From assembly GCA_002329405.1 (NCBI GenBank), contig DCTE01000061.1:1-6343 (forward strand): DNA of 6,343 nt. The letters run 5' to 3'. The DNA comes from Ruminococcaceae bacterium UBA1448. GTDB taxonomy: Bacteria > Bacillota > Clostridia > Oscillospirales > Ruminococcaceae. This document shows, one piece after another, positions 1 to 4,610 of the stretch (the stretch's first letter is position 1; each line of letters opens with the position of its first letter). Under the pieces are notes generated by a model. That model saw nothing but the letters and a program-made list of their open reading frames with translations. It did not search any database and was not told the DNA's origin. The position numbers and the translations under genes are program-made.

Positions 1-1
1 C

Positions 2-115
2 AAATGGGTCAAGTCCGGCAGCTATTGGTATTATCTCGGTTCAGACGGTGCGATGCTGACTGATACGACCACCCCCGACGGCTACTATGTCGACTCTGAA
101 GGTAGATGGATATAA
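2..115 (+). CDS. C-terminal end of a cell-wall-binding-repeat protein (partial, 5' end outside window)
   Basis: Only the last 37 codons and the TAA stop are present; the gene begins upstream of the window. The visible peptide is one aromatic repeat unit (KWVKSGSYWYYLGSDGAMLT) followed by a tail ending DSEGRWI. This is the pattern of PF01473/choline-binding-type repeats, which in Bacillota hold secreted proteins on the cell wall or bind glucans. The fragment matches the C-terminus of the next gene at 34 of 37 residues, so the two are tandem paralogues. Only 16 bases separate its stop from the next gene's start and no terminator is visible between them, so co-transcription is likely. The function of the missing N-terminal part cannot be judged. 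Confidence 0.85.
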   Translation, partial: KWVKSGSYWYYLGSDGAMLTDTTTPDGYYVDSEGRWI

Positions 116-118
116 AAT

Positions 119-125
119 GGGGGGA
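119..125 (+). promoter_or_regulatory. Ribosome binding site for the LRR/cell-wall-binding protein
   Basis: The purine run GGGGGGA lies 6 bases before the ATG at 132. It is not a perfect AGGAGG, but its place supports 132 over the in-frame ATGs at 87 and 117, which would add residues ahead of an otherwise classical signal peptide. The ATG at 87 also lies inside the coding sequence of the upstream gene. Confidence 0.6.
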
Positions 126-131
126 TATTCA

Positions 132-1637
132 ATGAAAAAAATTCTTTCTGGCCTTATCATTTCAAACTGTATTTTCAATTTGCTATTTACAGTCCATGCT
201 TCTGCAAAAGAATACACAGGGAGCGTCAGCAATGACCAGATCACCTGGAGCTACAACGATGAAACCGACACCCTTACCTTAACCGGAGACGGCGATTCTG
301 TCCTGACGGAAATCGGTATTGATCCGCTATGGAATCCGATCAGTACAATTGAGGTGCAAGGCATCGCACAGATCAACTACAAACTGACTGCCGACACGAT
401 CATACTGGGCAAGGAAGTCAGGGATTTTATTACTCCATCGACATCGGAGCTGGATGGTGTCCCGTATGCGAACATCTGTTACATCGTAGACCCGGAAAAT
501 CCTTATTATACCTGTTATGATGACGCATTGTATACCAAAGACCTTACCGAGCTGATCCATGTACCCCCACTGAAAACGGAAATTGATTTTCCAGACACAC
601 TGGAAAAAATTCATTCTTTCGCATTTGCACACACTGTACTGGACGAAATAATCGTCCCGTGGGGTGTGACGACCATCGAAGATTATGGCGTTGAATTCCT
701 GAGCCCACGGGCGGAAAGAAACGAGTATATGTATGTGATTTTACCGGATACTCTGCAATCTATCGGAGAATCTGCCCGGTATACGATGTGCCGGTTTGCC
801 TACTCCGGCAATAATTCCGCTATCTCTACGAGCAGACTCTACCCGATGCTTTCTACACAAGCCTTACAAATCTGCCAGGAGGTCATAAAACTTTACGGCA
901 ATTCTTCTCTTTATGATTTTTACGGCATTACCCCAAACTCGTTTAAGACCTTTGGTGATAGGACCTACTACTTTGACGCTGACTGCAAGATGGTCACCGG
1001 AAGACAGATGATCGACGGCAAAATTTATACTTTCGATCAGAACGGCATTTTGCAGAAAGACAGTGAACCTGCATCCGTCAGCGGTCTGGTTTATCAGGAT
1101 GGAAAAGCCTACATCTTCGATGAAAATGGAAATATGCTCCGCTCTGGATGGTATCAGGCAGATGGAAACTGGTACTACCTCAACGACTACGGCGCGGGTG
1201 TGGTCAAATGCTGGCGGTTAAAAGACGGCAAATACGTCTATCTGGGCGCTGACGGAAAAATGCAGACCAACTGCTGGATTGAGGATTACAATGAATGGTA
1301 CTATGTGAAAGCCGACGGCACCCGGTATGAATCGGCTTGGGCAAAGATCGGCGGCAGCTGGTACTGGTTCGGCGGCTCCGGCAAGATGATGTCAAATGGC
1401 TGGCTCAAACTTGCGGATGGAAAATGGTATTACTTCCGTTCCGGCGGTCAGATGGCGACCGGCTGGATTCAGGACGGTGGCAAATCGTATTACCTGACCG
1501 AGTCGGGCGCAATGGCTGCAAACAAATGGGTCAAGTCCGGCAGCTACTGGTACTACCTCGGTTCCAGCGGCGCGATGCTGACCAATACAACTACCCCTGA
1601 CGGCTACCATGTCGATTCTGAGGGCAGATGGATCTGA
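132..1637 (+). CDS. Secreted BspA-like leucine-rich-repeat protein with C-terminal cell-wall-binding repeats
   Basis: The protein has 501 residues when started at ATG 132. Residues 1-25 form a signal peptide: a MKK charged end, a hydrophobic core, and an A-S-A site with likely cleavage after Ala25. Residues about 36-52 (ITWSYNDETDTLTLTGDGD) are the opening strand typical of BspA-like proteins, and about 116-215 resemble LRR_5 units, for example DDALYTKDLTELIHVPP and ILPDTLQSIGESA. Residues about 276-484 are a degenerate array of roughly 20-residue aromatic units (GxWYYL, GGSGKMMSNGW types) of the PF01473/choline-binding class, then a TTTPDGYHVDSEGRWI tail. By family knowledge the repeats anchor the protein to the wall or to glucans and the LRR part mediates binding or adhesion; the ligand is unknown. 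No sortase motif or catalytic domain is seen. It follows a paralogue by 16 bases and is closed by a hairpin terminator. The LRR portion is short for this family. Confidence 0.85.
   Translation: MKKILSGLIISNCIFNLLFTVHASAKEYTGSVSNDQITWSYNDETDTLTLTGDGDSVLTEIGIDPLWNPISTIEVQGIAQINYKLTADTIILGKEVRDFITPSTSELDGVPYANICYIVDPENPYYTCYDDALYTKDLTELIHVPPLKTEIDFPDTLEKIHSFAFAHTVLDEIIVPWGVTTIEDYGVEFLSPRAERNEYMYVILPDTLQSIGESARYTMCRFAYSGNNSAISTSRLYPMLSTQALQICQEVIKLYGNSSLYDFYGITPNSFKTFGDRTYYFDADCKMVTGRQMIDGKIYTFDQNGILQKDSEPASVSGLVYQDGKAYIFDENGNMLRSGWYQADGNWYYLNDYGAGVVKCWRLKDGKYVYLGADGKMQTNCWIEDYNEWYYVKADGTRYESAWAKIGGSWYWFGGSGKMMSNGWLKLADGKWYYFRSGGQMATGWIQDGGKSYYLTESGAMAANKWVKSGSYWYYLGSSGAMLTNTTTPDGYHVDSEGRWI
957..1583 (+). 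repeat. Degenerate tandem repeat array encoding cell-wall-binding units
   Basis: Residues 276-484 of the LRR protein are about nine or ten units of some 20 residues. Each centres on an aromatic core (WYY, WYW, SYY, YVY) followed by a Gly-rich turn and a Met/hydrophobic position. Units differ considerably in the DNA, so the array is old and not a recent expansion. The best-conserved units are the last four (about 404-484). Earlier ones, such as GKIYTFDQNG at 296, are shorter and weaker. Confidence 0.75.
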
Positions 1638-1649
1638 CCCTGACAGGAT

Positions 1650-1680
1650 AAAGGCAGGTGAGAAAAACTCATCTGCTTTT
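1650..1680 (+). terminator. Rho-independent terminator after the surface-protein genes
   Basis: AAAGGCAGGTGAG (1650-1662) pairs with CTCATCTGCTTTT (1668-1680) as a 13-bp stem including two G-U pairs. The loop is AAAAA and the stem ends in a T-run. It starts 12 bases after the stop of the LRR protein. It overlaps the GTG at 1658 that would open the longest sigma-factor reading frame, which argues that those codons are not translated. Confidence 0.75.
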
Positions 1681-1706
1681 ATCAATTGACCTGATTGCAA
1701 ACAACA

Positions 1707-1714
1707 AAGAAAGG
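1707..1714 (+). promoter_or_regulatory. Ribosome binding site that fixes the sigma-factor start
   Basis: AAGAAAGG ends 9 bases before the ATG at 1724, a workable Shine-Dalgarno. The alternative GTG at 1658 has only an AAGG three bases away and sits inside a hairpin. I saw no convincing promoter between the terminator and this site: a TTGACC at 1686-1691 has no -10 box at a proper distance. Confidence 0.55.
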
Positions 1715-1723
1715 CTGTCTGAT

Positions 1724-2302
1724 ATGGATATTACCCTGATGTTTTTGATGATCGGTGCGATCACCGACCGCAGCTTGTCCGAAAAGGAACGGCAATTCGC
1801 ATTTAAATTATACACCGACTATTATCCCCTGATCCGGGGTAAGGTGTGCAAACGTGTACAAAATGCCAGTGACCGCGATGACCTGATCCACAACTGTTAT
1901 CTGCGGCTATTGACCCATATCGACCGGCTGACCGGATTGGAACAGCCCCAGCTGGTACGCTATATTGAACGTGTCGTGCAGTCCTGCTGCTACGACTTTT
2001 TCGCATCCAGCACCGATACCATCAGCTTTGAGGAAAATTCCGCGGAAATTGCCGCGGATCAGTCGGAAGATGTACAGGAAATGGTGGAAGAGATGGAGAA
2101 ATATGATGATTTTCACCGGCTGTTTCAGCAGTTTCCAGAACGGGAACAGCGCATCCTCTACATGCGCTATGTCGAAGAGCTCTCTCTCAAGGAGATCGCT
2201 GAACAGCTGCATGTCCAGCCGGAAAGCGCAAATACCATCCTCTGCCGCATCAGAAAAAGAGCACGAAAACGGCTCTCTGACCACAGGAGGAAACAGCTAT
2301 GA
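1724..2302 (+). CDS. ECF-type RNA polymerase sigma factor
   Basis: The protein has 192 residues from ATG 1724. Residues about 23-93 look like sigma region 2: an aromatic/acidic helix YTDYYPLIRGK, then DRDDLIHNCYLRLL as region 2.2, then the QLVRYIERVVQSCCYDFF helix. An acidic linker follows (about 100-128). Residues about 130-185 are region 4, with the FPEREQRILYMRYVEELSLK start and a helix-turn-helix at about 154-174 (LKEIAEQLHVQPESANTIL), then a basic tail. Length and the two-domain layout fit the sigma-70 ECF group, which directs RNA polymerase to a small regulon. The stop overlaps the start of the next gene (ATGA), typical of sigma/anti-sigma pairs. The regulon is unknown; the adjacent surface genes are an obvious candidate, by inference only. 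Confidence 0.85.
   Translation: MDITLMFLMIGAITDRSLSEKERQFAFKLYTDYYPLIRGKVCKRVQNASDRDDLIHNCYLRLLTHIDRLTGLEQPQLVRYIERVVQSCCYDFFASSTDTISFEENSAEIAADQSEDVQEMVEEMEKYDDFHRLFQQFPEREQRILYMRYVEELSLKEIAEQLHVQPESANTILCRIRKRARKRLSDHRRKQL
2285..2290 (+). promoter_or_regulatory. Strong ribosome binding site for the anti-sigma gene
   Basis: A perfect AGGAGG lies 8 bases before the ATG at 2299, inside the end of the sigma gene. With the 4-base ATGA overlap it allows independent as well as coupled initiation, which would help keep the anti-sigma protein abundant relative to the sigma factor. Confidence 0.8.
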
Positions 2303-3033
2303 CAGACGGACAGCAAATGAACCAGTTTCGCGCATTGGATTTTGACGAAGAAGACATCCTCTTATCTTCGCTCGTCCGTTATCATTTCGAACGGGAAGCG
2401 ATGGAAGACCTGCAAAAGCTGAACGCCGGTGAGTTTGAAGCAGCACCCAAAGAAGCCGCTTCGGCCAAAAAACGGGCGGAAAAATATTACCGACGCAACC
2501 AGCGAATTCGTCTGCTCCGCCACTGCTACCATACACTGCAAAAGGTTTCGGTCTTTCTGGTGGTGCTGGCGGTTGGATTTACCTTTCTGACCGTCCGGGT
2601 GGATGCAGTCAACAAGGCGGTCGTCAACTGGCTGACCCAAGTTTACCAGACACACACCCATCTGTCCATCGGAATGGAAGAATCTCCAGTAAAATATACA
2701 GATATCCGAATCAACTGGATTCCCGAAAAATTAACGCTGAATTCCACTCAGGCAGATTTTGGAATCTATCAGCTGGAATATGATGGCCAGTCTATCGGTA
2801 CGATCCTATGCAACAATACCGATACCAATACATCCTTAAATACGGAAGATGCAAAAACCCAGTATATCCACCTTCCAAATTACGATACTGTCTATCTGGT
2901 GGAACGGGAAGACTTTAAAGCCGTCACTGCATCCAATTCTCAAATAGCCATCATTATTTCCGCAATCTCCAGCTCTGAATATACACTATCTATGGGAGAA
3001 CTCCTTCAAATTCTTCAAAACATTGAATACTGA
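2299..3033 (+). CDS. Membrane-anchored anti-sigma factor, DUF4367-like
   Basis: The protein has 244 residues. Residues 1-80 are a charged, probably cytoplasmic domain: acidic FDEEDILLSSLV at 15-26 and a strongly basic stretch at about 57-75. One transmembrane helix follows at about 83-100 (VSVFLVVLAVGFTFLTVRV), then VDAVNKAVVNWL, like the juxtamembrane region of Clostridia anti-sigma proteins. The extracytoplasmic part (about 125-244) has features I associate with DUF4367: an INWIPEKLTL strand, Y-x-L-E-Y-x-G, a LNTEDA motif (191 Ile-His strand next) and a C-terminal ELLQILQNI helix. It lacks the H-x3-C-x2-C zinc motif of ZAS anti-sigma factors. By position and topology it should bind the neighbouring sigma factor and release it on an envelope signal. 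The pairing is well supported; the signal is unknown. Confidence 0.75.
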   Translation: MTDGQQMNQFRALDFDEEDILLSSLVRYHFEREAMEDLQKLNAGEFEAAPKEAASAKKRAEKYYRRNQRIRLLRHCYHTLQKVSVFLVVLAVGFTFLTVRVDAVNKAVVNWLTQVYQTHTHLSIGMEESPVKYTDIRINWIPEKLTLNSTQADFGIYQLEYDGQSIGTILCNNTDTNTSLNTEDAKTQYIHLPNYDTVYLVEREDFKAVTASNSQIAIIISAISSSEYTLSMGELLQILQNIEY

Positions 3034-3057
3034 AATCAGCATGCCTCCAGATTTTTT
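3032..3057 (+). terminator. Weak possible terminator after the anti-sigma gene
   Basis: GAAATC at the gene end can pair with GATTTT before the end of a six-T run (3052-3057), giving about 6 bp around a 12-base loop. The stem is short and AT-rich, so termination would be inefficient if it occurs. It is listed because a new promoter starts right after it. Confidence 0.25.
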
Positions 3058-3068
3058 GCGTCAGATAC

Positions 3069-3097
3069 TTGATTCTGCTTTGGTATTCTGATACAAT
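3069..3097 (+). promoter_or_regulatory. Sigma-A type promoter with extended -10 for the glycosidase operon
   Basis: TTGATT (3069-3074) is the -35 box. A 17-base spacer follows, then TACAAT (3092-3097) as the -10 box, with a TG at 3089-3090 one base upstream giving an extended -10. Transcription should begin near 3104, leaving a leader of about 65 bases before the ATG at 3169. It is the best promoter in the window and separates the glycosidase genes from the sigma/anti-sigma unit. Confidence 0.75.
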
Positions 3098-3105
3098 ATT
3101 TTTAG

Positions 3106-3149
3106 TGTCAAAGCTCTGTTTATGTTCAAAATATCCTGATGTACAAAAT
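3106..3149 (+). repeat. Three TGT(N)CAAA direct repeats spaced 17 bases in the leader
   Basis: TGTCAAA at 3106, TGTTCAAAAT at 3123 and TGTACAAAAT at 3140 start exactly 17 bases apart, immediately downstream of the predicted transcription start. The second and third copies match at 9 of 10 positions; the first lacks the variable base. The location would suit a repressor operator, but the region is AT-rich and chance is possible. Confidence 0.35.
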
Positions 3150-3154
3150 CGGTG

Positions 3155-3160
3155 AGGAGG
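3155..3160 (+). promoter_or_regulatory. Ribosome binding site for the GH32-like gene
   Basis: A perfect AGGAGG ends 8 bases before the ATG at 3169. It decides the start: the upstream in-frame ATG at 3139 has no Shine-Dalgarno and would place this AGGAGG inside the coding sequence. Confidence 0.85.
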
Positions 3161-3168
3161 CAGCTTGC

Positions 3169-4587
3169 ATGACCAAACACGTTTTTTACAAGCCGGAAGA
3201 CGGGTGGTCGGGCGATTACATCCCGTTTTACTGGAACGGCACTTTCTATCTGTTTTATCTGCTTGACAGGCACAGTCCGCGCGGACATCTGGACGGTGTT
3301 CCCTGGTGTCTGGCCGAAACGTCGGACTTCGTGCACTTTACCTCCCGCGGAGTGGTGCTCCCCGGCGGCTCGGAAGAGGACCAGGACCTCTGCGTCTACA
3401 CTGGATGTGCGCTGGCTGCCCAGGACCGGTTCCATATCTTTTATACCGGCAACAACCCCTTCAAGCGTCAGACCGGCCTGCCGGAACAAAAGGTCATGCA
3501 CGCGGTCAGCGACGATCTCCGCCACTGGACCAAAATCCCGGAAGATACCTTCCAGGCCCCGGAAGGATATGAGCCCCATGACTGGCGGGACCCGTTTGTC
3601 TATCTGGATGAACGGGACGGACAGTATCATATGCTGCTGGCCGCCCGGCTGAAAGAGGGGGCAAACCCCCGCCGCGGCTGTACCGCCCATATGGTCAGCA
3701 GTGACCTGAAGACCTGGCAGCAGCTGCCGCCATTATGGGCACCGGAAAGCTATTATACCCATGAATGCCCTGATCTGTTTCAGATGGGCGAATGGTATTA
3801 CCTGATCTTCTCGGAATTCAGCGATATCAACCGCACACGGTATGTGATGAGCAAAAGCCCCGACGGGCCATGGATTGCGCCCCAGCAGGATGTGTTTGAC
3901 ACCCGGCCCTTTTACGCTGCAAAATCCTGCTCCGACGGCCAGAAACGTTATCTCTTCGGCTGGATTGCCACCCGTGAGGACGAAACCGATTTCAGCCCCT
4001 TCCGCTGGGCGGGCAGCCTGGCGGTGCATGAACTGTACCAGCTGGAAAACGGCGAACTTGCCTGCCGGGAACCGGAAACGATTGCACAAAGCTGGAAGGC
4101 AAACGAACGCCCCCTCGCTTTCGGATGCACCCGGGACGGTGACGCCCGTGTGGAGAGAAAGGACGGCAGCGCGGTCGGATATACGCTGGAAGAGCTGCCC
4201 GGCAGCTACCGCTTTGAAGCGGACGTGACGTTTGATGAAGGGACCCACAGCTTTGGCCTGCTGCTGCGCGCCGACCCCGAACGGGATACCGGATATGCCC
4301 TCAACTTTGAACCGGCCGCCAGCCGGGTGGAGTTTTATATCCGGCCGCGGATGGATTACAAAAACTTCAATGACGAGGGGCTCAGCCGGGTCTTTGATAT
4401 GCACAAGCGTTCCTTCCATCTGTCGGTCACGGTCGACGGCACCATCGCGGTCGCCTATATCGACGGGAAAATTGCCTTTTCCACCCGGATGTATTCGGTC
4501 AATGGAAACAGGCTCGGCTTTTATGCGCTGCATGGCGGCATGACCCTGCACAACCCCCGCATCAGCAGCTGTCAGGCTGACTGCTGA
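3169..4587 (+). CDS. GH32-like glycosidase (clan GH-J, beta-fructosidase superfamily)
   Basis: The protein has 472 residues. Residues about 5-305 form a GH32-type five-bladed propeller: WNGTFYLFY at 22-30, a VYTGCAL strand at 76-82, DWRDPFV at 138-144 (the RDP motif, Asp141 being the transition-state stabiliser), HECPDLF at 198-204 (the EC motif, Glu199 as acid/base), then FYAAKS and GWIATRE typical of the fifth blade. The usual WMNDPNG nucleophile motif is absent. Asp16 in GWSGDYIPF takes that place and is the likely nucleophile, by inference. Residues about 340-467 are a beta-sandwich (GSYRFEADVTF ... DTGYALNF ... LGFYALHG), as in GH32 C-terminal domains. No signal peptide is seen, so it is probably cytoplasmic. 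It is first in an operon with a GH31 enzyme. The substrate is probably a fructosyl-containing oligosaccharide, but the altered motif makes this uncertain. Confidence 0.8.
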   Translation: MTKHVFYKPEDGWSGDYIPFYWNGTFYLFYLLDRHSPRGHLDGVPWCLAETSDFVHFTSRGVVLPGGSEEDQDLCVYTGCALAAQDRFHIFYTGNNPFKRQTGLPEQKVMHAVSDDLRHWTKIPEDTFQAPEGYEPHDWRDPFVYLDERDGQYHMLLAARLKEGANPRRGCTAHMVSSDLKTWQQLPPLWAPESYYTHECPDLFQMGEWYYLIFSEFSDINRTRYVMSKSPDGPWIAPQQDVFDTRPFYAAKSCSDGQKRYLFGWIATREDETDFSPFRWAGSLAVHELYQLENGELACREPETIAQSWKANERPLAFGCTRDGDARVERKDGSAVGYTLEELPGSYRFEADVTFDEGTHSFGLLLRADPERDTGYALNFEPAASRVEFYIRPRMDYKNFNDEGLSRVFDMHKRSFHLSVTVDGTIAVAYIDGKIAFSTRMYSVNGNRLGFYALHGGMTLHNPRISSCQADC

Positions 4588-4594
4588 TCAAAAC

Positions 4595-4601
4595 AGAAAG
4601 G
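4595..4601 (+). promoter_or_regulatory. Ribosome binding site for the GH31 gene
   Basis: AGAAAGG ends 9 bases before ATG 4611. It touches the alternative in-frame ATG at 4602, leaving that codon no spacing, so 4611 is preferred. The site lies in the 23-base gap after the GH32-like gene, where no terminator is seen, consistent with one transcript. Confidence 0.65.
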
Positions 4602-4610
4602 ATGATTCCC

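Noticed and set aside
132..206. Possible lipoprotein signal (Cys13 in the N-terminal hydrophobic stretch)
   Set aside because: The residues before Cys13 are I-S-N, not the L-[AS]-[GA] of a lipobox, and a good type I cleavage site follows at Ala25.
957..1583. CRISPR-like or recently expanded DNA repeat
   Set aside because: The periodicity is only at protein level. The units diverge in DNA and are in frame within one coding sequence, as expected for old wall-binding repeats.
1686..1714. TTGACC as a -35 box for the sigma gene
   Set aside because: No TATAAT-like hexamer occurs 15-19 bases downstream; the corresponding stretch is the purine-rich Shine-Dalgarno.
3062..3090. Inverted repeat CAGATAC / GTATTCTG around the -35 box
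   Set aside because: The arms match only with a bulged base and enclose a 14-base loop, and much of the match is made of promoter sequence. Too weak to call an operator.
3733..4551. Minus-strand open reading frame of 272 codons opposite the GH32-like gene, with a smaller one at 3061-3690
   Set aside because: Both are shadows of the sense gene with no family resemblance. The second also crosses the promoter and leader region.
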